Below are positions 1-8,957 of a DNA stretch of 60,535 nt, piece by piece. Numbering within the stretch: position 1 is the first letter of the stretch; each line of letters opens with the position of its first letter. Source of the DNA: Sinomicrobium sp. (GTDB taxonomy: Bacteria > Bacteroidota > Bacteroidia > Flavobacteriales > Flavobacteriaceae); assembly GCA_029266035.1 (NCBI GenBank), contig JAJUFH010000019.1:1-60535 (forward strand), given 5' to 3'. The translations under genes were made by a program, and so were the position numbers. A model generated the notes under the pieces. That model made no database searches, was not told the DNA's origin, and worked only from the letters and a program-made list of their open reading frames with translations.

Positions 1-131
1 ACCTCAACGAGTTTGCTTTTAGGTTAAATCGTTCACAATCCAAACAGACCATTTTTCATAAAGCTATTGAAAGGATGGTAAAACATCAACCCATATATCA
101 ATATCAAATTACACAGAACTTAAATACATAA
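1..131 (+). mobile_element. C-terminal end of an IS1595-type (ISXO2-like) transposase, cut by the window edge
   Basis: Reading from base 3, an open frame of 42 residues ends at TAA 129-131. It contains LNEFAFRLNR followed by a basic stretch and AIERMVKHQPI. This resembles the tail of ISXO2/IS1595-type DDE transposases, where a (L)DEFxFRxNRR motif precedes a short helical end. Only the end of the gene is present, so intactness cannot be judged. No terminal inverted repeat or target duplication was recognised in the AT-rich 132-260 stretch that follows. Assignment rests on motif memory over a short fragment. Confidence 0.72.
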
Positions 132-361
132 CTCAAAATATTAATATAATGCATTCAAATATATATTATTCTATCTAAATTTAATCACACTTCCTCCATC
201 ATCTCTGCAATAGAGCATAAATACTGTGCTAATTGGAGTTCTATAGTCATAATTTTCAGCCTTATTCCTCTAAAAAATAAATAAAAGTTGAAATACTTTC
301 CTATTTCACTTTCACTACTTAAGCAAAAATATTTTATTCAAACCGCTATATCCTGTATATT
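132..361. other. AT-rich intergenic stretch between transposase and kinase
   Basis: About 230 bases of AT-rich sequence with no convincing gene. An open frame extends upstream of the kinase start to 288, but its translation is unlike the family. The right end of the insertion element should lie here, though I could not identify an inverted repeat. Confidence 0.5.
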
Positions 362-369
362 TACCTTTG
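362..369 (+). promoter_or_regulatory. Bacteroidota -7 element TACCTTTG for the kinase gene
   Basis: TACCTTTG fits the TAnnTTTG -7 consensus of Bacteroidota. It lies 29 bases before the ATG at 399. No well-spaced -33 TTG is seen. Its position inside the longer open frame argues that translation starts at 399 rather than 288. Confidence 0.5.
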
Positions 370-398
370 AAAATATTCATTACTCAATCTGTTCTATT

Positions 399-1013
399 AT
401 GCATATCGCCATAGCCGGAAACATCGGTGCCGGGAAAACGACCTTGACAAGGCTGCTTGCCAAGCACTTTAAATGGGAACCTCAGTTTGAAGATGTTGTA
501 GACAATCCTTATCTGGACGATTTTTACAACCAGATGGAACGCTGGAGTTTTAACCTTCAAATCTACTTCCTCAACAGCAGGTTCAGCCAGATATTGCAGA
601 TAAGGGAAAGCGGCAAGACAATTATACAGGACAGAACCATCTATGAAGATGCCTATATTTTTGCTCCCAACCTACACGCTATGGGGCTTATGACAAACAG
701 GGACTTTAAAAATTACCGTGCCTTGTTTGAGTTGATGGAGAGTTTGGTGCAACCCCCCGATTTGCTCATCTACCTGAGGAGTTCGATTCCGAACCTCGTA
801 AATCAAATACACAAAAGGGGAAGGGAATACGAAAGTTCTATTTCTATCGATTATCTGAGTAGACTAAACGAGCGATACGAAGCATGGGCACATAAATACA
901 ACAAGGGAAAATTTTTGATAATTGATGTAGATAAACTTAATTTTGTAGATAATCCCGAAGATTTGGGATATGTTATTGAAAAAATAGACGGGGAACTGAA
1001 CGGATTGTTCTGA
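399..1013 (+). CDS. Deoxynucleoside kinase (dNK/dGK-dCK family)
   Basis: Predicted cytoplasmic kinase of 204 residues that phosphorylates deoxynucleosides for nucleotide salvage. The P-loop GNIGAGKT is at residues 7-14. A DRT motif near 78-80 matches the E/DRS catalytic-arginine motif of the family. A basic lid segment KRGREYE is in the C-terminal half. The frame is open upstream to 288, but that extension reads as hydrophobic AT-rich translation. The ATG at 399 gives the canonical MHIAIAGNIG start and follows a -7 element at a sensible distance. Substrate preference (dA, dG, dC or dT) cannot be read from sequence. It stands alone, with the hydroxylase-like gene 87 bases downstream on the same strand. 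Confidence 0.9.
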   Translation: MHIAIAGNIGAGKTTLTRLLAKHFKWEPQFEDVVDNPYLDDFYNQMERWSFNLQIYFLNSRFSQILQIRESGKTIIQDRTIYEDAYIFAPNLHAMGLMTNRDFKNYRALFELMESLVQPPDLLIYLRSSIPNLVNQIHKRGREYESSISIDYLSRLNERYEAWAHKYNKGKFLIIDVDKLNFVDNPEDLGYVIEKIDGELNGLF

Positions 1014-1100
1014 CAGGGCCCGGGAAAGGTAGTTGTTTCTCACAAAGCCCTAATGGCATACCGGCATGTGTTCTCCACATACTCTAAATACTTATGTCAA

Positions 1101-1751
1101 ATGGAAGCTACGAAACACAAACGCCCAAAACACAAAGGTTCTCCCAAACTGTTCAATAATCCTCTTTTAGAGAAACTGACCCATACCCACATTTCTTTGC
1201 CTCTGATTATTTTTACGGTAATTGCTGCAGCACTTATCTATTACGGCATAGTAGAAAAGGGGTTTCAGGTGCCGGAAATGATACTGCTCTTCTTAGCGGG
1301 ACTCATTTTCTTTACATTTATAGAATACTTGATGCACCGCTATCTGTATCATATGCCGGCAACTACAGAAAAGCGAAAAAAAGTAGCCTATACCATGCAC
1401 GGTGTACACCACGACTACCCTAAAGACAAATCCAGATTGGCCATGCCGCCCTTGCTCAGTCTTATCATCGCTACAGTATTCTTTATTATTTACCGCGCCG
1501 TGATGGGAGATTATGTCTTCGGCTTTCTGGCTGGTTTTCTCATGGGGTATACCGCCTATCTCGGGGTGCATTATTCAGTACACGCCTTTAAGGTCCCCAA
1601 CAACTTTTTAAAGGTACTGTGGTATCACCACTCTATTCATCACTACAGGGAACCGGATCGGGCTTTTGGGGTTTCTTCTCCACTTTGGGATCACATCTTC
1701 GGTACCATGCCCAGAAAACCCGGAAAAAACCCGGAGGTAAATCAGCTATAG
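1101..1751 (+). CDS. Fatty acid hydroxylase / sterol desaturase superfamily membrane protein
   Basis: An integral membrane di-iron enzyme of 216 residues. Hydrophobic segments flank the histidine clusters that define the superfamily: HRYLYH at 79-84, HGVHH at 100-104, HYSVH at 157-161 and HHSIHH at 176-181. A trailing WDHIFGT is typical of FA-hydroxylase-like proteins. The compact size resembles stand-alone fatty acid 2-hydroxylase-like proteins without a cytochrome b5 domain. The likely role is hydroxylation of membrane or sphingolipid acyl chains, but the substrate is inferred. A start at 1053 would add 16 residues; I prefer 1101 because a basic N-terminus then leads directly into the first membrane segment. 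It converges on hppA with a hairpin between them. Confidence 0.85.
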   Translation: MEATKHKRPKHKGSPKLFNNPLLEKLTHTHISLPLIIFTVIAAALIYYGIVEKGFQVPEMILLFLAGLIFFTFIEYLMHRYLYHMPATTEKRKKVAYTMHGVHHDYPKDKSRLAMPPLLSLIIATVFFIIYRAVMGDYVFGFLAGFLMGYTAYLGVHYSVHAFKVPNNFLKVLWYHHSIHHYREPDRAFGVSSPLWDHIFGTMPRKPGKNPEVNQL

Positions 1752-1775
1752 GTATTCCGAACCTATTAAAACACA

Positions 1776-1808
1776 AACTGCCATCTCCTGAGAACAGGGA
1801 TGGCAGTT
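1776..1808. terminator. Inverted repeat between convergent genes, probable bidirectional terminator
   Basis: AACTGCCATC (1776-1785) pairs exactly with GATGGCAGTT (1799-1808), and an inner CCTG/CAGG closes the loop AGAA. It lies between the stop of the hydroxylase-like gene and the end of hppA. The T-tract is weak on both strands, so efficiency is uncertain. Confidence 0.6.
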
Positions 1809-1833
1809 GTTATATCCTTGGATATTTCCTTTT

Positions 1834-4155
1834 CTAATATTCTTCGTTATTCTGTTGTTTTTTAGATTCCTCTCCTTCTGTCACATAAGCAATAAGCTTT
1901 CCGTCGTCCTTTACTTCTTTAACTTCTGAGTTTATCACTTTTTCTATCTCCACAGAGGCACCTCTCTCCTGCTCTGTATTAAGAGAGAGCTTGTCGGAAG
2001 TTGTATGCCCTCCGAGAATCGGCGCAATGACCAAGCCTACAAGACAGGTGAGTTTGATAAGGATATTCATCGATGGTCCGGAGGTATCTTTAAAAGGATC
2101 TCCAACGGTATCGCCGGTAACGGCTGCTTTATGGGCGTCTGAGCCTTTATAGGTCATTTTCCCGTCTATTTCCACTCCGGCTTCAAAAGACTTTTTAGCA
2201 TTGTCCCATGCACCTCCAGCATTGTTCTGAAAAATAGCCCATACCACTCCCGAAACTGCAACGCCGGCCATATAGCTTCCCAATGCTTCAGCTCCCATTA
2301 TAAAGCCTATGGCTATGGGCGATAGTATGGCGATAGCTCCTGGCAATATCATTTCTCGAAGTGCTGCCCTGGTAGAAATATCCACACAACGTCCGTAATC
2401 CGGCTTTCCGGTACCTTCCATAATCCCAGGAATCTCTCTGAACTGTCTTCTCACCTCCTGAACCATTTCCATTGCTGCCTTACCCACACTCTGCATGGCC
2501 AAGGCCGAAAAAATAACAGGCACCATACCTCCTATAAAAAGAGCGGCCAGCACATCGGCTTTAAAAATATTGATTCCGTCTATACCCGTAAAAGTCACAT
2601 AAGCTGCAAAAAGCGCCAGAGCTGTCAATGCAGCAGAAGCTATGGCAAAGCCCTTACCTACCGCAGCAGTTGTATTTCCCACAGAATCGAGTATATCTGT
2701 ACGTTTGCGAACATCGTCGGGAAGTTCGCTCATTTCGGCAACCCCACCGGCATTGTCGGCAATAGGACCGAAAGCGTCTATGGCAAGCTGCATAGCCGTA
2801 GTAGCCATCATAGCCGAAGCTGCAATAGCCACTCCGTAAAAACCGGCTAAGGTATAAGAAGCCCATATCGCAATCGCAAACAACAACACCGACGAAAAAG
2901 TAGACTTCATCCCCGTGGCGAGTCCAGCAATAATATTAGTAGCCGCTCCTGTGGAAGAGTTGTGTACTATATTGAGCACCGGTTTTTTACCCAATCCGGT
3001 ATAGTATTCTGTAAAATAAGAGATTAACCCTCCTACTGCCAGTCCGATCAGTGTTGCGAAAAATACGCGGTTGGCAGACACTTCCTTAAATCCTTCTCCA
3101 AAAAACTTCATATTTAACTTATCCGGGAGCATCCAATCTATAAGAAAATAACAGGCGACTACCGTGAGCAGAATAGCCAGCCAATTTCCTGTGTTCAAAG
3201 CTCTCTGCACTTGTGGTTCTCGAGCATCGTTACTGCTTATTCTCACAAAAAATGTACCTATAATAGAGGCGATGATACCTACTCCTGCAATCATTACTGG
3301 CAACAGTATGGGTCCCATACCTCCAAAGGCATCGGTAAAGCTGCCGTTTACTTCGGTCACTTCTCGAATTACGTAATTACCCAATACCATAGAGGCCAAT
3401 ACCGTAGCCACATACGACCCGAAGAGGTCGGCTCCCATTCCGGCGACATCTCCTACATTATCCCCTACATTGTCGGCTATGGTTGCCGGATTTCGGGGAT
3501 CATCTTCCGGAATTCCAGCCTCCACTTTTCCTACAAGGTCGGCGCCTACATCGGCTGCCTTAGTATAAATCCCTCCACCGACTCGGGCAAAAAGGGCTAT
3601 AGATTCTGCTCCCAGAGAGAATCCGGCAAGGGCTTCGAGCACCACGGTCATTTCTGTATAAAAATCCTGTGCTCCGACGAGGAACATTTTGGCAAATACA
3701 AAAAAGAAAAGAGAGAGCCCCAATACGGCCAGACCTGCCACTCCCAATCCCATAACCGTTCCACCGGAAAACGATACTTTAAGTGCTTTTGGCAAACTGC
3801 TTCTAGCGGCTTGGGTAGTGCGCACATTACTCTCCGTAGCGATACGCATCCCTATATTGCCCGCAAGGGCAGAAAAGAAAGCTCCAAACACAAAGGCGAT
3901 GATAATCACCCAATGAGTGGTTGGTACAAAAAAAGCTATAACTCCTAAAGCGATCGCCGCCAATACGACAAACACCGAAAGTAGTCGGTATTCGGCATTG
4001 AGAAAGGCGAGAGCTCCATCTTTAATACTACTCGAAATAGATTGCATTTTTTCTTCGCCGGCATCTTGCTTCTTCACCCACATCATTTTGCCAACCATAA
4101 AAATAAGACCGACAATTGCCATAATTATCGGTAAAAAAATCGTATTTGTTTCCAT
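1834..4155 (-). CDS. hppA: Membrane-bound ion-translocating pyrophosphatase (K+-dependent type)
   Basis: Integral membrane pyrophosphatase of 773 residues with about 16 hydrophobic segments. It couples hydrolysis of pyrophosphate to pumping of H+ and/or Na+ across the inner membrane. The signature [11 protein letters not shown] is at residues 202-212 and DNVGDNVGD at 228-236. GNTTAA is at 493-498. An Ala, rather than Lys, after GNTT marks the K+-dependent subfamily. Whether the ion is Na+ or H+ cannot be settled by eye. The hydrophilic, charge-rich C-terminal tail (last ~40 residues) is longer than the minimal family length. The gene for a soluble pyrophosphatase lies just upstream on the same strand, separated by a terminator. 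Confidence 0.96.
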   Translation of the reverse strand: METNTIFLPIIMAIVGLIFMVGKMMWVKKQDAGEEKMQSISSSIKDGALAFLNAEYRLLSVFVVLAAIALGVIAFFVPTTHWVIIIAFVFGAFFSALAGNIGMRIATESNVRTTQAARSSLPKALKVSFSGGTVMGLGVAGLAVLGLSLFFFVFAKMFLVGAQDFYTEMTVVLEALAGFSLGAESIALFARVGGGIYTKAADVGADLVGKVEAGIPEDDPRNPATIADNVGDNVGDVAGMGADLFGSYVATVLASMVLGNYVIREVTEVNGSFTDAFGGMGPILLPVMIAGVGIIASIIGTFFVRISSNDAREPQVQRALNTGNWLAILLTVVACYFLIDWMLPDKLNMKFFGEGFKEVSANRVFFATLIGLAVGGLISYFTEYYTGLGKKPVLNIVHNSSTGAATNIIAGLATGMKSTFSSVLLFAIAIWASYTLAGFYGVAIAASAMMATTAMQLAIDAFGPIADNAGGVAEMSELPDDVRKRTDILDSVGNTTAAVGKGFAIASAALTALALFAAYVTFTGIDGINIFKADVLAALFIGGMVPVIFSALAMQSVGKAAMEMVQEVRRQFREIPGIMEGTGKPDYGRCVDISTRAALREMILPGAIAILSPIAIGFIMGAEALGSYMAGVAVSGVVWAIFQNNAGGAWDNAKKSFEAGVEIDGKMTYKGSDAHKAAVTGDTVGDPFKDTSGPSMNILIKLTCLVGLVIAPILGGHTTSDKLSLNTEQERGASVEIEKVINSEVKEVKDDGKLIAYVTEGEESKKQQNNEEY

Positions 4156-4347
4156 AATAAATTGTTGGTTTTTAAAAATAGACAGATAAATGTAATAAAA
4201 AGAATACTGATTTACCCATTACAATGTGTATATATTGGAACCAACACTAGTGATAGTACTAAAAACGTAGGTCACTACATTGCAAAAAAGCTCCTCTTTA
4301 TCTGGTAAACCAACCATATATAAATGGACGGAAATTCTGTGTTAAAC

Positions 4348-4379
4348 AAAAAAGCCATCTGGTGACAGACGGCTTTTTT
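4348..4379 (-). terminator. Intrinsic terminator of ppa
   Basis: On the minus strand an AAAAAAGCC/GGCTTTTTT stem, extended by TCTG/CAGA around a GTGA loop, ends in a T-run just after the ppa stop codon. It separates ppa transcription from hppA. Confidence 0.85.
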
Positions 4380-4401
4380 ACAGCTTAAAAATATGTTATA
4401 C

Positions 4402-4932
4402 TTATGCGATACTAAAGAGTCCTTCTTCTTTGTTTTGAACTGCCTTAAAGCGTTCTATACATGCATCTATAATATCGTATGCCTCGTTGACATCTCCCCA
4501 ACCACCTACATCAACTTTCTTTTGTTCCAAATCTTTGTACACTTGGAAGAAGTGTTCGATTTCCTTGATCTGGTGGGGGTTCATATCTTTAAGGTCGGTT
4601 AGTTTGTTCCAGATAGGATCGGATACCGGTACGCAAATAATCTTTTCGTCCGGTCCCTTTTCGTCGGCCATATGGAAAACACCTATGGGTTTTACTTCCA
4701 TAACACATCCGGGGAAAGTAGGCTCGGTAACCAGCACCAATACGTCGAGTGGATCTTTGTCGAGTGCCAGAGTTTCGGGGATAAACCCGTAATCTGCCGG
4801 GTAGTGCATAGACGAGAATATCATCCGGTCGTAACGGATTTTTTTCAGTTGAAAATCGTACTCGTATTTATTTCTACTCCCTTTAGGGATCTCTATCAAA
4901 ACGTCGAAAGACTTTAATTTTGCTGCGCTCAT
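4402..4932 (-). CDS. ppa: Inorganic pyrophosphatase, soluble family I
   Basis: Cytoplasmic Mg2+-dependent enzyme of 176 residues that hydrolyses pyrophosphate to phosphate and so pulls biosynthetic reactions forward. The family I signature DKDPLDVLV at residues 58-66 supplies the catalytic aspartates. The N-terminal PKGSRNKYEYD and the YPADYG segment are also typical. Length matches bacterial family I enzymes. A -7 element (CAAAAATA on the plus strand, 4962-4969) lies 29 bases upstream of the start. Its neighbour downstream is the membrane pyrophosphatase, so two enzymes competing for the same substrate sit side by side. Confidence 0.96.
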   Translation of the reverse strand: MSAAKLKSFDVLIEIPKGSRNKYEYDFQLKKIRYDRMIFSSMHYPADYGFIPETLALDKDPLDVLVLVTEPTFPGCVMEVKPIGVFHMADEKGPDEKIICVPVSDPIWNKLTDLKDMNPHQIKEIEHFFQVYKDLEQKKVDVGGWGDVNEAYDIIDACIERFKAVQNKEEGLFSIA

Positions 4933-4961
4933 TGAGTTGTATTAAATGTATTAAGAGGGCG

Positions 4962-4969
4962 CAAAAATA
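4962..4969 (-). promoter_or_regulatory. -7 element TATTTTTG for ppa
   Basis: Reverse complement TATTTTTG fits TAnnTTTG. A TTG on the minus strand at 4990-4992 gives a spacing of 20 bases, near the expected -33 distance. Confidence 0.5.
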
Positions 4970-5016
4970 CGCAACACCAACTTAAAACACAATAGAAATC
5001 TGTTTTTAACATCACT

Positions 5017-7509
5017 CTAAAAATAGAATCCGAAAGTGCCGGTAACCGCAAACCTTCTCGCATCGGGTTCGTTGAGATAATTACCTCTGAAATTAAAATC
5101 GATTCGGAACACTCTAAAGATATTTCCTATCCCGAACGAATATTCCCAATACACCTTTTCGGAGGGAGCCTTCAACAACATCCCTGAGGGGCTGCTAAGT
5201 GCGATATTCTCATCCGACAATTCTCCCCATACTCCACGCACACCTACAATTTCTCTGAGGTTCAGCTTCCTAATAAGGGGTATTCTGGAAAAGATACGTC
5301 CGTTAAAATTGTGCTCCAGGTGCATGGATACGTAGGTGTCGGTGACAAATTCGTAGAAATCGAGATTGGGAAAGGTATTGAATATAGAAAAATACGTCTG
5401 ATTTCCAGGCACCACACTCAAGAGTCCGAGGGGCACCTCTCCAAAAGTTTTCCCCGCCTCTATCGTAGTATAAAGTCGACCCACACCACCGACATTCCAG
5501 GGTTTTCTGAAGTAAAACTGTATTTTCTCGTAGTCGAAATCGCTATTTAAAAAGCCACTTACCCCTTTGGCGTAGTTGACAAAAAACCTTGCGTATTCGT
5601 CGTTTACATCCCGTCGTTCTACCCCGTAACCCGTCGTTTTCCTCCCCGGCGTGTACTCCAGGGAAGTGGTGAGTTCCAGTTGCTTGACCTGCGACGACAC
5701 TCCGGAGGTGGCATCGGGGTCTACATAATCTAAGCTAAAAGCCTCGGGCAATGCCGATTTAAGTGTTCTAAATAACGCTCCCACCTTAAAGCGAAAATTC
5801 TTGGCAGGCTCCATTTCTACGTCGGCTGTGGTCAGATTTATATCGGTGAGTTTGTCGTTAGATCCCACTGTAAACACAGAAGACGACGCATAGCTCCTAC
5901 CCAAAACATCATTGCTGGGAGTAAGGCTCACCCCTATTTGTTCTACATCTCTGCGATTTCCCGCAGATACAATCAGACGGTGCTCTCTGTTGAGCAACCA
6001 TTTGGCCGAAATACCGTATTTAAATTTCTTGTCCTTAAAGCCATAGGCTCCAAAGCCCTCCAACCGCCACATATCATTAGGTCCGAAATAGGTTCGCCCT
6101 CCTCCTCTTATACGCACACCTTCGGCGTCGTTATATCCGAAAGAAGAAAAAATAGATCCGTAATCTAAGTTCCATTTATCAATCTCAACATAACCGGAGG
6201 CCAGTATTTCACCTACACTGTACAACTGTTTGAATTTAGGCACCGTTTTTAGGGTATCGAGCATACTGTATATCCCAGATTCGTTTTTGTTCAGTGCTTC
6301 GAGTCTATTTTCCCTCCAGAACACGTCGTCGCGTTCGTAAACCTGTTCGTCAAATCGATCTACTTCTTCACTGTAGAAGGATTTAGGTTTTTCTTCATCA
6401 AACACGTAGCGGTCGTACACCGTGGTTCGCTTGCCGTATATACCTCGCGATTCTTCCTTTTTACGAAGGCTGAAGTCGCTCATCATATAATCTCTAGTAA
6501 GCAAAAAGACCGAGTCGTTGAGCACCTCAAACTCCTGTTCTATATAAATTTCTTTTACCCAGTTGATATTGGCGCTCTTGGTAACCTGGAGATTGATTTT
6601 TTTTACGGCATAGGTAGTATCACTCACCCAGAAATCGCCCTTAAAGGTCAGTTCGTTTTTCCGCCTTGGATAGTAGATAATGTTGTAACACCATTTGTTG
6701 TCGATATATGCACTGTCGGCCAGGGCGTAATTATAGGTGTCGATTCCTACTCTAGAAATAGGGCTTACAAAGCTCTTGTCGAAAAACTTGATATAACTCT
6801 TGTAAATATCGTAATCGGCATAGAGATCTTGCACAAATGAGATTAAATTCTGATTGGTACTAAAGCCAGAATTCTTATTCCCTAGGAGTTTTTGCTTTTC
6901 TTTCCCTAACTTATTGTCGCCATACACCTTGTAAAATGCCTCATTGATAAATATAGGGAGATAGGTTTTGCCTGTTATGCGGGAGGTATCCATCTGATCG
7001 AAAATAAATTCCATCCCCTTAAACAGTTTACTTTCCATAAGACTGCTATCTATGGTGTTTAGGTCGAACTCTACCTTTTCATACTTGTCATAACGGTATT
7101 GGTCGAAGCCTTTCACCCCATTCTTCCGCTTTCGCTCCAACACTTTTCTCAAAAGATCTACAGCGGGGTTGTTCTTTTTAGATTGTTTACCTACAAAGAC
7201 CACGACTTCTTTTAGCTGCTCGCCTTCGGTCAATTCTACTTTCATATTGTAGGTTACCTTTTTGTCGAGGGGAATCTCACGAGTAGTAAATCCAACAAAA
7301 GATATCACCAAAGTAGTGTGGGAATTAGGAGATTCCAGATAAAACCTCCCGTCGTCGTTGGTAATGGTCCCCTCCGACGAATCCTTAAAAAACACATTGG
7401 CAAAAGATACCGGAGCCCCCGATTCGTCGACAACAACACCACCTACCTTGGTCTGAGCATTCAAACCAGCCGACAAGAGTATCAGTATCGCTACAATAAA
7501 TATCCTCAT
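5017..7509 (-). CDS. DUF5686 outer-membrane protein with carboxypeptidase-regulatory-like N-terminal domain
   Basis: An 830-residue protein with an N-terminal signal peptide ending near LNAQT. A carboxypeptidase-regulatory-like beta-sandwich (about residues 20-105, with GVVVDESGAPVSFANVF) resembles the plug-side domain of TonB-dependent receptors. It is followed by a long region of alternating aromatic strands ending in FGFYF, characteristic of an outer-membrane beta-barrel. This matches the Bacteroidota DUF5686 family. No TonB box or receptor plug domain is seen, so it is not a classical SusC. Function unknown; envelope biogenesis or surface binding is a guess. It is transcribed alone, and the pdhB terminator lies upstream. 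Confidence 0.85.
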   Translation of the reverse strand: MRIFIVAILILLSAGLNAQTKVGGVVVDESGAPVSFANVFFKDSSEGTITNDDGRFYLESPNSHTTLVISFVGFTTREIPLDKKVTYNMKVELTEGEQLKEVVVFVGKQSKKNNPAVDLLRKVLERKRKNGVKGFDQYRYDKYEKVEFDLNTIDSSLMESKLFKGMEFIFDQMDTSRITGKTYLPIFINEAFYKVYGDNKLGKEKQKLLGNKNSGFSTNQNLISFVQDLYADYDIYKSYIKFFDKSFVSPISRVGIDTYNYALADSAYIDNKWCYNIIYYPRRKNELTFKGDFWVSDTTYAVKKINLQVTKSANINWVKEIYIEQEFEVLNDSVFLLTRDYMMSDFSLRKKEESRGIYGKRTTVYDRYVFDEEKPKSFYSEEVDRFDEQVYERDDVFWRENRLEALNKNESGIYSMLDTLKTVPKFKQLYSVGEILASGYVEIDKWNLDYGSIFSSFGYNDAEGVRIRGGGRTYFGPNDMWRLEGFGAYGFKDKKFKYGISAKWLLNREHRLIVSAGNRRDVEQIGVSLTPSNDVLGRSYASSSVFTVGSNDKLTDINLTTADVEMEPAKNFRFKVGALFRTLKSALPEAFSLDYVDPDATSGVSSQVKQLELTTSLEYTPGRKTTGYGVERRDVNDEYARFFVNYAKGVSGFLNSDFDYEKIQFYFRKPWNVGGVGRLYTTIEAGKTFGEVPLGLLSVVPGNQTYFSIFNTFPNLDFYEFVTDTYVSMHLEHNFNGRIFSRIPLIRKLNLREIVGVRGVWGELSDENIALSSPSGMLLKAPSEKVYWEYSFGIGNIFRVFRIDFNFRGNYLNEPDARRFAVTGTFGFYF

Positions 7510-7615
7510 ATAAAACTAAATCCTAAAACACACATAAAGCGAGCCTGTCACCCTGTAAACCTACAATTTTATTCCGGATTTTACAGAAGTTAAATGACTC
7601 CTTCTACAAATAAAA

Positions 7616-7646
7616 AAACTTCACCAACAGCATGCCGGTGAAGTTT
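7616..7646 (-). terminator. Intrinsic terminator of pdhB
   Basis: A perfect 10-bp stem AAACTTCACC/GGTGAAGTTT with an 11-base loop. On the minus strand it continues into a run of T, 23 bases after the pdhB stop. Confidence 0.85.
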
Positions 7647-7668
7647 ATATAACGTAAAATCGATGATT

Positions 7669-8646
7669 TTATTTGTACAAAACCTTTTTTACCGCTTTTA
7701 TCACATCTTCATAATTAGGTAACCACTCGGCCAAAAGTACTGGAGAATAAGGAGCCGGGGTGTCCGCAGTATTGATTTTTTCAATAGGAGCATCCAGATA
7801 ATCGAAAGCCTGAGACTGCACCTGATAAGTAATCTCTGTAGACACATTTCCAAAAGGCCATGCCTCTTCGAGGATTACCAATCGATTTGTTTTCTTTACC
7901 GATTTCAAGATGGTATCGCAATCCAGAGGGCGAACCGTTCTCAGGTCTATAATTTCACAGCTTATCCCTTCTTTTTCGAGGGCGTCTGCGGCTTTAAAAG
8001 CCTCTTTTATGATTTTTCCAAAAGATACTATAGTCACATCCTTTCCCTCTTGTTTCACCTCGGCAACGCCCAAGGGCAGAGTGTATTCTCCTTCCGGTAC
8101 TTCTCCCTTGTCTCCGTACATCTGTTCAGATTCCATAAAAATCACTGGGTCATTATCGCGAATGGCCGATTTGAGTAATCCTTTAGCATCATATGGATTG
8201 GAAGGCACAACCACCTTGAGACCAGGGCAGTTTGCATACCAACTTTCAAAAGCCTGAGAGTGCGTAGCTGCCAACTGTCCGGCTGAAGCAGTAGGCCCGC
8301 GGAAAACGATGGGAATATTAAACTGCCCACCACTCATCTGACGCATCTTGGCCGCGTTGTTTATGATTTGGTCAATACCTACCAATGAGAAATTGAAAGT
8401 CATAAATTCTATTATAGGCCTGTTCCCGTTCATTGCAGACCCAACACCAACTCCGGCAAAACCGAGTTCGGAAATAGGCGTATCCAACACTCTGTCAGGA
8501 CCAAATTCGTCGAGCATCCCTTTAGAAGCCTTGTAGGCTCCGTTGTATTCAGCTACTTCCTCTCCCATGAGGTAAATCGACTCATCCCTGCGCATCTCTT
8601 CGCTCATGGCCTCGGCTATGGCCTCTCTAAATTGTATTGTTCTCAT
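7669..8646 (-). CDS. pdhB: Pyruvate dehydrogenase E1 component, beta subunit
   Basis: A 325-residue protein with the transketolase pyrimidine-binding domain (about 1-180) and the C-terminal transketolase domain (about 200-320). The start MRTIQFREAIAEAMSEEM, MGEEVAEYNGAYKAS and VDQIINNAAKMRQMSGG-like segments are typical of PDH E1 beta. With the alpha subunit it decarboxylates pyruvate using thiamine diphosphate and passes the acyl group to E2. The alpha and E2 genes are not in the window; in Flavobacteria the beta gene is often separate. A branched-chain 2-oxoacid dehydrogenase beta subunit is the main alternative. A -7 element at 8674-8681 precedes it. Confidence 0.92.
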   Translation of the reverse strand: MRTIQFREAIAEAMSEEMRRDESIYLMGEEVAEYNGAYKASKGMLDEFGPDRVLDTPISELGFAGVGVGSAMNGNRPIIEFMTFNFSLVGIDQIINNAAKMRQMSGGQFNIPIVFRGPTASAGQLAATHSQAFESWYANCPGLKVVVPSNPYDAKGLLKSAIRDNDPVIFMESEQMYGDKGEVPEGEYTLPLGVAEVKQEGKDVTIVSFGKIIKEAFKAADALEKEGISCEIIDLRTVRPLDCDTILKSVKKTNRLVILEEAWPFGNVSTEITYQVQSQAFDYLDAPIEKINTADTPAPYSPVLLAEWLPNYEDVIKAVKKVLYK

Positions 8647-8673
8647 GTACTATAATATTGGTAATAAGCGAAG

Positions 8674-8681
8674 CAAAAATA
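8674..8681 (-). promoter_or_regulatory. -7 element TATTTTTG for pdhB
   Basis: CAAAAATA on the plus strand reads TATTTTTG on the minus strand, 27 bases upstream of the pdhB ATG. No clear -33 element. The rest of 8682-8957 holds no supported gene. It does contain an inverted repeat (8755-8779) without a usable T-tract. Confidence 0.45.
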
Positions 8682-8957
8682 GTAATAATTAAAATTCTAT
8701 ACCCTCGCAATCTCATAAATTTTACAAGCGATAAAAACAGCTCTTATATTTTGATTTCACAATGGTAAAAACCGTGAAAAAAACGATTGCGAAACTTAAA
8801 ACATATTATGCGTGCATAGTATATTACAGAAATTATCTCTATCTTCGTAACCGTAAATAATTCAAAAAACAACAGGAATCTGAAGACTCGGGGCAGGTGT
8901 TGTAGCAATGGTATAAAACCCGTCTTTGTCTTCGATCGAACTTCAAAAAGTAGAAAC

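Noticed and set aside
3211-3948. 245-residue open frame antisense to hppA
   Set aside because: Translation is rich in Tyr/His/Ser without any family motif and lies wholly inside the hppA gene, whose motifs are unambiguous.
8755-8779. Inverted repeat TTTCAC...GTGAAA upstream of etfB
   Set aside because: No T-run in the right direction and far from any gene end; a terminator call is not supported.
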